Of a stretch of 64,000 bases of DNA, positions 8,249 to 16,716 are shown one piece after another (within the stretch, counting starts at the first letter, position 1; the number at the start of each line of letters is the position of its first letter). The translations under genes were made by a program, and so were the position numbers. Origin of the DNA: an uncultured Luteimonas sp. Lineage in GTDB: Bacteria > Pseudomonadota > Gammaproteobacteria > Xanthomonadales > Xanthomonadaceae. The notes beneath the pieces are model-generated. The model saw nothing but the letters and a program-made list of their open reading frames with translations, searched no databases and was not told where the DNA came from. The stretch lies in the NCBI GenBank assembly GCA_938008415.1, contig CALLKI010000063.1, positions 1 to 64,000 on the forward strand, given 5' to 3'.

Positions 8249-9181
8249 ATGATCAGGAACATCCTGCTGGCCCTGGCGTGTTGCCTGCCGTTCGTCGCGG
8301 CGGACGTGCGTGGCGCGGCGCCATCGCAACCGGTTTGCGGGCCGGCGGCTGCCGGCGTCCGCATCGTCCAGACCGTGCTGGGCGGCGTACCCGTGCTGAT
8401 CCGGGTGCCGCCGCGCGTCAGCATGCCGCCGATCGTGCTTTGGCACGGCTTCGGGCCGCCGGACAGCGAGGCGGCGTTGATGTCGCTGCTGCCGCTGGAC
8501 GATCTGCCGGCGGTGAAGGTGTACGCCGGGCTGCCGCTGTTCGGCAGGCGCGCGCCGGAGGATCCCGGCGAACTCGCCCGGCGCCAGTCCGAGGATCTGG
8601 TGACCGGCGTGTTCGGGCCGGTGGTGATGGGAGCCGTGCGCGAACTGCCGGTGATGGTGGACGCATTGCGTCGCGCCGGTTGCATGGAAGCCGGCGAGGG
8701 CATCGGCCTGTTCGGATTTTCCGCCGGTGGCGCGGCCGTGCTGCTGGCGCTGGCCGAGCGCGAGGTGCCGGTGGCGGCGGCGGTGGTGCTGAATGCCTCC
8801 ACCGGCCTGCCTGCCTCGGTCGCCGCCTACGAGCGCGCCACGGGCAGGACGTATGCATGGACGCCGGAAACGCGCGCGCTTGCGGAACGCGCGGATGCCA
8901 TCGCCCGGGCAGCCGGGATCGCGGCGGGATCACCGGGGCCGGCACTGCTGGTCATCCATGGTGGCCGGGATGCGATGGTCGGTGCCGGGGATGCGCGCGC
9001 ATTGCACGATGTGCTGGCGCCGTACTACGCAGGGGAACGTGCATGCCGCCTGGCGCTGGACATCGTGGACGGCATGGCGCATGCGCCCACCGGCGACGAT
9101 GACGCCGCCCGCGTGCGCATGCGTGCGGGCGACTGGTTCCGGCGCTTCCTCTCCCGTTCCGGCACGGACACCGGCTGCTGA
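8249..9181 (+). CDS. Exported alpha/beta-hydrolase of unknown substrate
   Basis: 310 residues. The N-terminal signal peptide (IRNILLALACCLPFVAADVRGA) is followed by an alpha/beta-hydrolase core: IVLWHGFGPPD (oxyanion region), GLFGFSAGG (nucleophile Ser), VIHGGRDAMV (Asp) and IVDGMAHAP (His). The four elements occur in the expected order, so it is probably catalytically active. It lies 86 bp after the previous hydrolase in the same direction but is only distantly similar to it, so recent tandem duplication is unlikely. ATG 8249 is preferred over the in-frame TTG two codons upstream. Confidence 0.75.
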   Translation: MIRNILLALACCLPFVAADVRGAAPSQPVCGPAAAGVRIVQTVLGGVPVLIRVPPRVSMPPIVLWHGFGPPDSEAALMSLLPLDDLPAVKVYAGLPLFGRRAPEDPGELARRQSEDLVTGVFGPVVMGAVRELPVMVDALRRAGCMEAGEGIGLFGFSAGGAAVLLALAEREVPVAAAVVLNASTGLPASVAAYERATGRTYAWTPETRALAERADAIARAAGIAAGSPGPALLVIHGGRDAMVGAGDARALHDVLAPYYAGERACRLALDIVDGMAHAPTGDDDAARVRMRAGDWFRRFLSRSGTDTGC

Positions 9182-9223
9182 CCACGGTGGTTTCCGTGCC
9201 GCAGCCCCGTCGTTTGCGGCCGC

Positions 9224-10123
9224 TCAGCCGTTCCCGGCGTCCCAGGCGCGCAGCGCCGCCTCGACCGCGTTGATGCCGGCCTCGACGGCCGCGGGGTCGA
9301 GTTCATCCACGGTGTCGCGTTCGCTGTGGATCACCTGCATCACCTTCGGCACCGTCTCGGGCCTGTTGCCGTCGAACATCTGCAGGATGGGCCCGATCTC
9401 GTCCGCGCCGACCAGCGAGTACGACACCGCGGGCCAGCCGGCGCGGAGGAAGGCGCGATGGTCGCTGGGCGGGTACTTTTCTCCCGCGGACAGCCGGAGG
9501 CCGTTCGCGCGCGCCGCCGTCTCGCTTGCGGTGGCCAGCGGGTGCGCGGGGTCCGGGGTCATCATCCACAACGTGTCGCCCCAGCCGAACACGTCGAAGT
9601 TGACGTAGAGGACGGGTTTCTCGCCGCCTCCCTCGACGTGGGCGTGGGCGCCGAGCAGGCCCTTCTCCTCCAGGTCCCAGAACGCGACCGCGACGCGATG
9701 GTTGCGCAGCGGGCGCTCGTGGAAGCGGCGTGCCAGCGCCAGCGCCACGCCACTGCCCGAGGCGTTGTCGGTGGCGCCGTTGCCCTTGTCGATCTGGTCG
9801 AGGTGCGCGCCGATCAGGAGCAGCGGCTGCGAGGGATCGCCCGAGACGTGTGCGATGAGGTTCGCGCCGTGCAGGTCCTTCGTGGTGAAGGCGGTTTCGG
9901 TGGCGTCGATGCCGGAGCCGGCGAGCAGGCCGCGGATCGTTGCGCGGCGTTCCGCGCTGCCGGCGTGTGCGCTGATGGCGGCAACGTCGTCATGCCAGGA
10001 GGGCGTGGCCGCCACGCGTGCCGGGGCGGTTGCGCGTGCGGCGCCATGGTCCAGGCTGCCGCAGGCGGCGAGCAGCAGGGCCAGCAGCAGGGCGGGGGTG
10101 CAACGCCAGGCGGAACCGGTCAT
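9224..10123 (-). CDS. M28-family zinc aminopeptidase, lipoprotein
   Basis: 299 residues. The N-terminus ends in LLLALLLAACGS, a canonical lipobox, so the mature enzyme is lipid-anchored. The M28 metal site is complete in order: GAHLDQ (His), GATDNASG (bridging Asp), FWDLEEKGLLGA (catalytic Glu and Glu ligand), VNFDVFGWG (Asp) and PPSDHRAFL (His). The family removes N-terminal residues from peptides, and the location fits peptide scavenging with the M14 enzyme 4 kb away. GGAGAG lies 7 bases before the ATG, and a hairpin upstream can cover it (see 10131-10170). Confidence 0.9.
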   Translation of the reverse strand: MTGSAWRCTPALLLALLLAACGSLDHGAARATAPARVAATPSWHDDVAAISAHAGSAERRATIRGLLAGSGIDATETAFTTKDLHGANLIAHVSGDPSQPLLLIGAHLDQIDKGNGATDNASGSGVALALARRFHERPLRNHRVAVAFWDLEEKGLLGAHAHVEGGGEKPVLYVNFDVFGWGDTLWMMTPDPAHPLATASETAARANGLRLSAGEKYPPSDHRAFLRAGWPAVSYSLVGADEIGPILQMFDGNRPETVPKVMQVIHSERDTVDELDPAAVEAGINAVEAALRAWDAGNG

Positions 10124-10130
10124 CGTGTAT

Positions 10131-10170
10131 CTCTCCGTGGGGAAACGCCGGCATTGTGCCGGACCACGGA
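10131..10170 (-). promoter_or_regulatory. Nested hairpin overlapping the M28 ribosome-binding site
   Basis: Outer arms TCCGTGG (10134-10140) and CCACGGA (10164-10170) enclose inner arms CCGGCA (10148-10153) and TGCCGG (10157-10162). On the minus-strand mRNA the 3' outer arm shares its GGA with the GGAGAG Shine-Dalgarno (10131-10136), so the folded leader would hide the ribosome site of the M28 gene. The geometry is seen directly; a regulatory effect is inferred. Confidence 0.4.
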
Positions 10171-10318
10171 CGCGGTCGGCGAGGGCGCGGAAGCGCCGTC
10201 TCGTGCCCCGGTGAAACTGCGCGCCCGGCCCGGGGGATTGCCGCGCGCATCGGGTTGCAGCGCGCGACCGGTGGCCGGTAGCCTCGCATTCGAAGGAGTG
10301 TTCCAGGGGGGCGGCGGG

Positions 10319-10966
10319 ATGACCATCCGCGTCTACATTGTCGATGACCACGCACTGGTGCGGGCAGGGGTGCGCATGCTGCTGTCCGCGGAAACCGACA
10401 TCGAGGTGGTTGGCGAGGCGGACAACGGAGAAACGGCGCTGCCCCAGATCCGCAAGCTCAAGCCCGACGTGGTGCTGTGCGACCTGCATCTCCCAGGGAT
10501 CAGCGGGCTCGAGATCACCGAGCGGATCGTGAAGGGACAGGAAGGCACGAAGGTGATCGTCGTTTCCGTGCTCGAGGACGGGCCGATGCCCAAGCGCCTG
10601 ATCGAGGCGGGCGCGTCGGGATACGTGGGCAAGGGCGGCAATGCCGCCGAGCTGCTCAACGCGATCCGCGACGTGGCGCGCGGCAAGCGCTACCTCGCGG
10701 GCAAGGTCGCGCAGAACCTGGCGTTGTCGGGAATCGGGGGCGACGGTTCGCCGTTCGACGCGCTGTCGCCGCGCGAACTGGAAGTGGCGATGCTGATGCT
10801 GCAGGGGCTGCGCCAGGAGGAGATCGCGCGCCGGCTCAGCCTCAGCGCCAAGACCGTCAACACGCACAAGTCGCGCATGTTCGCCAAGCTCGGCATCGCG
10901 GACAAGATCGAGCTTGCGCGTCTGGCGAGCCAGTACGGACTGGTGGGGCCGGCGCAGGCGGTGTGA
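10319..10966 (+). CDS. gacA: GacA/UvrY-type LuxR-family response regulator
   Basis: 215 residues. The receiver domain (1-120) has the acidic pair D9-D10, phospho-acceptor D55 (LCDLHLPG) and K (VGKGG). A LuxR/FixJ helix-turn-helix (about 145-210: LSPRELEVAMLMLQGLRQEEIARRLSLSAKTVNTHKSR) follows. Length and sequence match xanthomonad GacA, which with a BarA/GacS hybrid kinase controls secondary metabolism, motility and biofilm through Rsm RNAs. No kinase gene is nearby, as is usual for gacA. In several gammaproteobacteria gacA is followed by uvrC, but here uvrC is 53 kb away. AAGGAG lies about 20 bases upstream and GGGGGGCGGCGGG directly before the ATG. Confidence 0.78.
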   Translation: MTIRVYIVDDHALVRAGVRMLLSAETDIEVVGEADNGETALPQIRKLKPDVVLCDLHLPGISGLEITERIVKGQEGTKVIVVSVLEDGPMPKRLIEAGASGYVGKGGNAAELLNAIRDVARGKRYLAGKVAQNLALSGIGGDGSPFDALSPRELEVAMLMLQGLRQEEIARRLSLSAKTVNTHKSRMFAKLGIADKIELARLASQYGLVGPAQAV

Positions 10967-10993
10967 TCCGCCCGCGCCGGTGCATCTGCGGGA

Positions 10994-13900
10994 TCAGGCG
11001 TCGCGGCTGTCCGCTTCGGGCTTGTCCGCGGAGATGGCTTCGGGGTTATGCACGGCCTGCTGCACGGCGGCTGCGGCGACGGCCGCCTTCACCGCATCGG
11101 CCACCACCGCCGCCTTCACCGCATCGGCGAGCGTCCTGGCGGGCGGCGGTTCCGGCAGCGGGGGAGGCACCAGTTCGAGCACGCCGGCCGGCGCGGCAAA
11201 GGTCGTGCCCGCGGCGGAGGCCTGCGGCGTCGCGGCGACAGCCGTGGCTTCGGCGGTTTCCTCCTCCACCGGCTCCGCCTGCTCCGCTTCCGGGCCCGCG
11301 ATGGCTTCGGCCACGGCATCGGCGGAGATGACGGCGGAGGCGGCCATCGCATCCGCAGCGGCGCGTCCGGCGGTTCCGGCGACGTCCGTGGAAGCGGGGG
11401 CCTCTTCGTCGGTCGCGGCTGTGGCTTCCGTCGCAGGCGCTTCGGCCCGGGTGCCCGCCGGGGGTTCTTCCGTCCCGGCGTGAGCCCCGGCAAAGACGGG
11501 GGACGGTTCCGCCGGCGTGTCCGTGCCGGCGGGCGTCAGGGATCCCACGGCCCCGGCGGCAGGGGCGGGCCCGGCCGCGACGGGGTCGGCGGCAACGTCT
11601 TCCGGGGCGGCGGTCACAGCCGCGGTATCGGCAGCGGCAGAGGTTTCCACCGCGGGCGCAATCCCGGTTTCGGCAACAGGCGTGGCGTCGGCCGGAGCCG
11701 CGGCGGAAGCCTGCGCTGCCACTGCGGTGTCCGGGGCGGCCTGGGCCTGGCCGGCGTTGCCTGCCTCGGCGGCCGCGGCGGTTTCGCCGTCGCCGGTGGC
11801 CGGGGCGTCCACTGCGGGCAGCGTCAGGTCGTCAAAATCGAATTCCGGCTGCGTGGCGAGCGGGGCTGACGTCACGGCAGGCGCCGCGAGCTCGGCATCG
11901 TCGTCCCCGGCCTCATCGTCCTGGGCGTCGGAGGCCAGGGCGTCCGCGTCCGCGTCGGCGCCGGCCAGCGCCGCGGCCTCGGCGGCAACGGCACCGCCGC
12001 GACGGCGCCTGCGGCCGCCACGGCGTCCGCGACGGCGGCGGCCGGTGCCGGTCGACTCCGCGCCCTGTTCGGTGGAAGGCGCCGTGTCTTCGGTGGCGGC
12101 ACCTTCCATGGCAGCGGCGACGGCAGGCGGGGCGGGCGGGGCCTCCGCGGCCGGGGCAGGCGCAGCCGTTTCGGCGGCGGCAGGCGCAACCTGGGGCGCC
12201 GGGACCGCGGCAGGGACGGACGCCTCGACCTCGGGAGCGGCGGCCGCGGCGGCTGCCGCCTGCGCGGCCGTGCGGGCCTGTGCCTCGCGCTGCTGCTTCT
12301 GCGACTGCTTCTGTTGCTTCTGCTGCTTGGGCTGCTGGTCGCGGGCCTTCTTCTGCGGCTGTTCCTGCTGTGCCTGCTTCTGCTGTTCCTTCTGGGGCTG
12401 CTGTTCCCTGCGGCCTTCCTCGCGGCGTGCCTCCTGGCGGTTGCGGCGGTTGTTGTTGCCGCGGCCTTCACGGCGCGGTTCCTGCTGCGCCTGTTGCTGC
12501 CGGGCACGCTTGCGTTCCTGCGGCCTGTCGCCCGGGTCGTTGGCGGCGAACAGCGACTTCAGCCAGGCGAAGAAACCGCCGCCGGGCGATGCAACCCTGG
12601 CGGGCCCGGCCTCCCGGGCGGGCGCGGGGGCAGGCGCCGGCTGCTCCTCCTTCGGCTCCTCGCGCAGCGGCGCGGGGCGTGCCGGCTTGACGTTGGTCAC
12701 CGCCGGCGTGGGGATGTTGAGGTTGGACTTGGTCAGCGCGATGGTGTTGAGCTTGCGCGGGGTGCCGCGCTGGTAGCTCGGGCGGCTGGTTTCCTCGCCC
12801 AGCTCGTTCTCGCGGATCCGGGTGACCTCGTAGTGCGGCGTCTGCAGCTGTTCGTCGGCCACGATCACGACCGGCGAGCCATGGCGCTTCTCGATCTCCA
12901 TCAGCGCGCCGCGCTTCTCGTTGAGCAGGTAGTTGGCGATGTCCACCGGTGCCTGCACCAGCACCTGGCCGGTGTTGTCCTTCATCGCGTGCTCCTCGAC
13001 GACGCGGATGATGGACAGGCTCAGGGACTCCACGCTGCGCATGCGGCCGTGGCCCTCGCAGCGCGGGCAGACAACCTGGCTGGACTCGCCCAGCGAGGCA
13101 CGCAGGCGCTGGCGGCTCATTTCGAGCAGGCCGAACCTGGAGATCCGGCCGACCTGGACGCGGGCACGGTCGTGCTTGAGCGCGGCCTGCAGGCGGGCCT
13201 CGACCTCGCGCTGGTGCTTGGACGACTCCATGTCGATGAAGTCGATCACCACCAGGCCGCCCAGGTCGCGCAGGCGCAGCTGGCGCGCGACCTCCTCGGC
13301 CGCCTCCAGGTTGGTGTTGAAGGCGGTGGTCTCGATGTCCGTGCCCTTGGTGGCGCGGGCGGAGTTGACGTCGATCGCGGTCAGCGCCTCGGTCTGGTCG
13401 ATCACCAGCGAGCCGCCGGAGGGCAGGCGGACGGTCCGCTCATAGGCGCTCTCGATCTGCGATTCGATCTGGAAGCGGTTGAACAGCGGGACGTCGTCCG
13501 TGTAGTGCTTGAGCTTGCGCAGGTTGTGCGGCATCACCTGCTCGATGAACTCGCGCGCCTCGGCGTACATCTCCGGGGTGTCCACCAGGATCTCGCCGAT
13601 GTCCGGGCGCATGTAGTCGCGCAGGGCGCGGGTGATCAGCCGCGATTCCTGGTAGATCAGGAACGGGGCGGGCCTGCTCAGGGCGGCGTCGCAGATCGCC
13701 TTCCAGATGCTCAGCAGGTAGTCCAGGTCCCACTGCAGCTCCTCGGCGTCGCGGCCGACGCCGGCGGTGCGGATGATGACCCCCATGTCCTGGGGGATGT
13801 CCAGCGACTCCATCGCCTTCTTCAGCTCGGCGCGGTCCTCGCCCTCGATCCGGCGCGAGACGCCGCCGGCGCTGGGCGAGTTGGGCATCAGCACCATGTA

Positions 13901-14272
13901 GCGGCCGGCCAGGGAGATGAACGTGGTCAGGGCCGCGCCCTTGTTGCCGCGCTCCTCCTTGTCCACCTGGACCACGACTTCCTGCCCCTCGCGGAGCAGC
14001 TCGCGGATGTTGGCGCTCTTCGGGTCGACCCCGGCCAGGAAGTAGTCGCGGGAGATCTCCTTCAGCGGCAGGAAGCCGTGGCGCTCGGCGCCGTAGTCGA
14101 CGAAGGCCGCTTCGAGGGAGGGTTCGAGCCGGGTGATCCGGCCCTTGTAGATGTTGGACTTCTTCTGTTCGCGGGAGGGGCGTTCGATGTCGATGTCGTA
14201 AAGGGTCTGTCCGTCCACGATCGCCACGCGCAGCTCTTCCGCCTGCGTGGCGTTGATCAGCATTCGCTTCAT
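10994..14272 (-). CDS. rne: Ribonuclease E
   Basis: 1092 residues. The catalytic half (1-about 510) contains the S1 domain (NIYKGRITRLEPSLEAAFVDYGAERHGFLPL), the 5' sensor/RNase H-like region, metal-binding Asp residues in LTAIDVNSAR and VVIDFIDM, and the zinc-link CPRCEGHGRM that joins dimers into a tetramer. From about residue 520 the protein becomes low complexity: K/R/Q-rich (a likely RNA-binding arm around 590-680), then several hundred residues of Ala/Pro/Glu with an RRRRGRRGGRRRRRGG patch. This tail normally scaffolds the RNA degradosome and diverges fast. The enzyme initiates mRNA decay and processes rRNA and tRNA. It is divergent from rluC, as in many gammaproteobacteria. Confidence 0.96.
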   Translation of the reverse strand: MKRMLINATQAEELRVAIVDGQTLYDIDIERPSREQKKSNIYKGRITRLEPSLEAAFVDYGAERHGFLPLKEISRDYFLAGVDPKSANIRELLREGQEVVVQVDKEERGNKGAALTTFISLAGRYMVLMPNSPSAGGVSRRIEGEDRAELKKAMESLDIPQDMGVIIRTAGVGRDAEELQWDLDYLLSIWKAICDAALSRPAPFLIYQESRLITRALRDYMRPDIGEILVDTPEMYAEAREFIEQVMPHNLRKLKHYTDDVPLFNRFQIESQIESAYERTVRLPSGGSLVIDQTEALTAIDVNSARATKGTDIETTAFNTNLEAAEEVARQLRLRDLGGLVVIDFIDMESSKHQREVEARLQAALKHDRARVQVGRISRFGLLEMSRQRLRASLGESSQVVCPRCEGHGRMRSVESLSLSIIRVVEEHAMKDNTGQVLVQAPVDIANYLLNEKRGALMEIEKRHGSPVVIVADEQLQTPHYEVTRIRENELGEETSRPSYQRGTPRKLNTIALTKSNLNIPTPAVTNVKPARPAPLREEPKEEQPAPAPAPAREAGPARVASPGGGFFAWLKSLFAANDPGDRPQERKRARQQQAQQEPRREGRGNNNRRNRQEARREEGRREQQPQKEQQKQAQQEQPQKKARDQQPKQQKQQKQSQKQQREAQARTAAQAAAAAAAAPEVEASVPAAVPAPQVAPAAAETAAPAPAAEAPPAPPAVAAAMEGAATEDTAPSTEQGAESTGTGRRRRGRRGGRRRRRGGAVAAEAAALAGADADADALASDAQDDEAGDDDAELAAPAVTSAPLATQPEFDFDDLTLPAVDAPATGDGETAAAAEAGNAGQAQAAPDTAVAAQASAAAPADATPVAETGIAPAVETSAAADTAAVTAAPEDVAADPVAAGPAPAAGAVGSLTPAGTDTPAEPSPVFAGAHAGTEEPPAGTRAEAPATEATAATDEEAPASTDVAGTAGRAAADAMAASAVISADAVAEAIAGPEAEQAEPVEEETAEATAVAATPQASAAGTTFAAPAGVLELVPPPLPEPPPARTLADAVKAAVVADAVKAAVAAAAVQQAVHNPEAISADKPEADSRDA

Positions 14273-14697
14273 TGTCGCGTTCCTCGCGCGCTCCGGCCGC
14301 CCCCGGACGTGTCCGGGACGGGTCGCGCGGGACGCCGGGCGAAGCCCTGGAGCGTCGGTGGCTGCCCGCCGCGCAGGCGCAGCGGGCCGATCCGGTTTTC
14401 CAGCGCTACGACACCAACGGCGAACCGCGGGAGCGCTTGTTATCTCTGTTCCTGTTTCTGGGCCGGCGTCCGCTCTGGCCTGCCTTTCGGGCGGCCGTCG
14501 CGTCGCACGGGACGTGTTCAGCGCCGGTGCCGGGCACCGGGCGATGTCGGACGCTGCCGCCCAGCCGCTAACATGTTCCGCCCCAGGGGCGGTGGCCGCG
14601 CGCTGGCCGGATCTCGCGGAAGGCGGACTTTCGGCCCGTGAACTTCCAGCGAAATCAGCACCTTATCTCGCCAGCCGAGTGTAACAGATAAACCCCA
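14273..14697. other. 425-bp divergent intergenic region between rne and rluC
   Basis: No gene is convincing here. The region must contain the rne leader and promoter on the minus strand and the rluC promoter on the plus strand. On the minus strand a TGTTACACT (extended -10-like, 14678-14686) is visible near rluC. In E. coli the rne leader is long and mediates autoregulation by RNase E cleavage. The comparable length here makes the same plausible, but I could not match its hairpins. A 99-codon plus-strand frame across 14272-14571 has no ribosome site and looks like shadow sequence. Confidence 0.55.
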
Positions 14698-15645
14698 ATG
14701 ACACAGACCCCTACCAGCCCGGGCGTGCGCATCGTCGAGGTTCCCGCCGACCGCGAAGGGCAGCGGCTCGACAATTTCCTGGCCGGGCAGCTCAAGGGCG
14801 CGCCCAAGTCGTTGATCTACAAGATCGTCCGCAGCGGGCAGGTGCGGGTGAACGGCAGCCGGGCCAGACCCGAGACCCGGCTGCAGGGCGGGGACCTGGT
14901 GCGGGTCCCTCCGGTGCGTCTCGGCGAGCAGGGAGACAAGGCCCCGCCGCCCAGGGGGATGCTGGAGGCGCTGGCGGGCAGCATCGTGTTCGAGGACGCC
15001 CGGATCCTGGCGATCAACAAGCCCAGCGGGATCGCCAGCCACGGCGGCAGCGGGGTCAGCTTCGGGGTCATCGAGGGGCTGCGGGCGCTGCGGCCGGGCC
15101 AGCCGCTCGAACTGGTCCACCGGCTGGACCGCGACACCTCCGGGCTGATGGTGCTGGCCAAGAAGCGCTCGGCGCTGGCCGAGCTGCAGGCCCTGATGCG
15201 CAAGGACGGCGGGGTGTCCAAGCGTTACCTCGCCCTGCTGGTCGGGCGGATGCCCGACGGCACCATGAGCGTGGACGCGCCGCTGCACATCGGCCTGCGC
15301 CAGGGGGGCGAGCGCCACGTCCAGGTGCGCGCCGACGGCAAGCCGTCGCTCAGCCACTTCCGGGTGCTGGAGCGCCGCGGCGGGCATTCCTACTGCGAGG
15401 TGCGGATCGAGACCGGCCGCACCCACCAGATCCGGGTGCACGCCGCGCACATCGGGCACCCGGTCGCGGGCGACGGCAAGTACGGCGACCAGGAGGCCAA
15501 CCGGCGCCTGCGCGAGCGGGCGGGGCTGAAGCGCCTGTTCCTGCACGCGGCGTCGCTGGAGTTCGCGCTCGACGGCGGGCGCACGCCTTACCTGCTCGAC
15601 GCGCCGCTGGCCCCGGAGCTGGCCGCGGTGCTGGACCGGCTGTAG
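14698..15645 (+). CDS. rluC: 23S rRNA pseudouridine(955/2504/2580) synthase RluC
   Basis: 315 residues. The N-terminal S4-like RNA-binding domain (about 18-75: QRLDNFLAGQLKGAPKSLIYKIVRSGQVRVNGSRA) precedes the RluA-family catalytic domain with the signature HRLDRDTSGLMVLAKK, whose second Asp is the nucleophile. Further family motifs are NKPSGIASHGG, ETGRTHQIRVHAAHIGHPVAGDGKYGD and LFLHAASLEF. It isomerises three uridines of 23S rRNA. Divergence from rne is the common arrangement and supports RluC over the paralogues RluA and RluD. Confidence 0.93.
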   Translation: MTQTPTSPGVRIVEVPADREGQRLDNFLAGQLKGAPKSLIYKIVRSGQVRVNGSRARPETRLQGGDLVRVPPVRLGEQGDKAPPPRGMLEALAGSIVFEDARILAINKPSGIASHGGSGVSFGVIEGLRALRPGQPLELVHRLDRDTSGLMVLAKKRSALAELQALMRKDGGVSKRYLALLVGRMPDGTMSVDAPLHIGLRQGGERHVQVRADGKPSLSHFRVLERRGGHSYCEVRIETGRTHQIRVHAAHIGHPVAGDGKYGDQEANRRLRERAGLKRLFLHAASLEFALDGGRTPYLLDAPLAPELAAVLDRL

Positions 15646-15665
15646 GCGGCGCGGCGGGCGCCGCC
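15645..15665. terminator. Hairpin between convergent rluC and carbinolamine dehydratase genes
   Basis: GGCGGCG (15645-15651), a 7-base loop and CGCCGCC (15659-15665) start inside the rluC stop codon and end 4 bp before the stop of the convergent gene. The stem is perfect but lacks a U-run, so it may simply insulate the two convergent units. Confidence 0.4.
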
Positions 15666-15669
15666 GGGC

Positions 15670-16014
15670 TCACTCGCCGACCAGGGCGTTGGCCTTGGCC
15701 GCGCAGATGAAGTCGTTTTCGCTCAGGCCGCCGACGTCGTGGGTCGAATAGCGCACGACCACGCGGTCGTAGTGCACGCCGAGATCGGGGTGGTGGTCCT
15801 CGCGGTGGGCGACCCACGCCAGTGCGTTCACGAACGCCATCGTCCGGTGGTAGTCCTCGAAACGGAAGGTGCGGCGGATGGCGCGTCCGTCCTCGACGAG
15901 CTCCCATCCGGGAACCTGCGGCAGCAGTTCGCGGATGCTGGCCTCGGTGAGCCGGTGCTCGCTGCCGCGGCGCGGGCTGCAGTGTGCCTGGGCGAGGGGG
16001 ATCAGATCGGACAT
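15670..16014 (-). CDS. Pterin-4a-carbinolamine dehydratase (PCD/DCoH)
   Basis: 114 residues covering the whole PCD fold. FRFEDYHRTMAFVNALAWVAHREDHHPDLGVHYDRVVVRYSTHDVGGLSENDF contains the conserved histidines of the active site (HREDHHPD) and the trailing T-H-D motif. The family dehydrates 4a-hydroxytetrahydropterin, recycling the cofactor of phenylalanine hydroxylase. No phhA gene is in the window, so the pathway partner must be elsewhere. GGGAG upstream fits ATG 16014, and the adjacent ATG at 16017 is an alternative. Its 5' side diverges from nfuA. Confidence 0.9.
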   Translation of the reverse strand: MSDLIPLAQAHCSPRRGSEHRLTEASIRELLPQVPGWELVEDGRAIRRTFRFEDYHRTMAFVNALAWVAHREDHHPDLGVHYDRVVVRYSTHDVGGLSENDFICAAKANALVGE

Positions 16015-16092
16015 CATGGGACTCCCGGGGATTGCCTGTGCGGCGTTCATGCGCCAGCCGGGATCGCGGCGGGCGCGTGGCAAAGGGGTGGC

Positions 16093-16098
16093 TAGAAT
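16093..16098 (+). promoter_or_regulatory. TAGAAT -10 element, likely leaderless nfuA transcript
   Basis: TAGAAT ends six bases before the nfuA ATG (16105), which would place transcription start at or next to the start codon. No Shine-Dalgarno sequence is present. The same arrangement recurs ahead of kdsB. No good -35 hexamer is visible. Confidence 0.5.
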
Positions 16099-16104
16099 AC
16101 GCCG

Positions 16105-16698
16105 ATGATCCAGATATCCGAATCCGCGCAGGCGCATTTCCGCAGGCTGATCGAGCGCGAGGCCCAGCCGGGCCTGGGCGTGCGGCTTGCGGCGGTGGCC
16201 CCGGGCACGCCGCAAGCCGACGTGCGCCTCGAGTTTGCCGAGCCCGGCGACCTGCGCGGGGACGAGTGGGCGATCGACTGCGAGGGCTTCACCCTCTGGC
16301 TCGACGCCGGGAGCGTCCCGTACCTCGAGGGCGCGCAGATCGACTACGAGGCACGGGCCACCGGTGGCCAGCTGCAGATCCGTGCGCCGAAGATCAAAGG
16401 CGATGCGCCGCCGGAGTCTGCCCCGCTGGCCGAGCGCGTGCACTGGCTGATCGAGTACGAGATCAACCCGCAGCTCGCGCGGCACCGCGGCCATGTGTCG
16501 CTGCAGGAGGTGACCGCGGAGGGCGTGGTGGTGCTGCGTTTCGGCGGCGGCTGCCATGGGTGCGGCATGGTGGACGTCACCCTGAAGCAGGGCATCGAGA
16601 AGACCCTGCGTGAGAAGGTGCCCGGCGTGACCGCGGTGCGCGACGCCACCGACCACGCGAGCGGCAGCGCGCCGTACATCCCCCGGGACGTTGCCTGA
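16105..16698 (+). CDS. nfuA: Fe/S biogenesis protein NfuA
   Basis: 197 residues. The N-terminal half is a degenerate A-type carrier (IscA-like) domain without its cysteines. The C-terminal half (about 100-185) is the Nfu domain with the cluster-binding C-x-x-C in FGGGCHGCGMVDVTLKQGIEKTL. It carries 4Fe-4S clusters to target enzymes, especially under oxidative stress or iron limitation. The two-domain architecture and length match NfuA of gammaproteobacteria. A TAGAAT promoter abuts the start codon (16093-16098). Confidence 0.93.
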   Translation: MIQISESAQAHFRRLIEREAQPGLGVRLAAVAPGTPQADVRLEFAEPGDLRGDEWAIDCEGFTLWLDAGSVPYLEGAQIDYEARATGGQLQIRAPKIKGDAPPESAPLAERVHWLIEYEINPQLARHRGHVSLQEVTAEGVVVLRFGGGCHGCGMVDVTLKQGIEKTLREKVPGVTAVRDATDHASGSAPYIPRDVA

Positions 16699-16716
16699 CG
16701 TCGGCCAGGGGCGCTC

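Noticed and set aside
14272..14571. 99-codon frame upstream of rluC
   Set aside because: No ribosome site, no recognisable domain and composition of shadow sequence; it lies in the expected rne leader.
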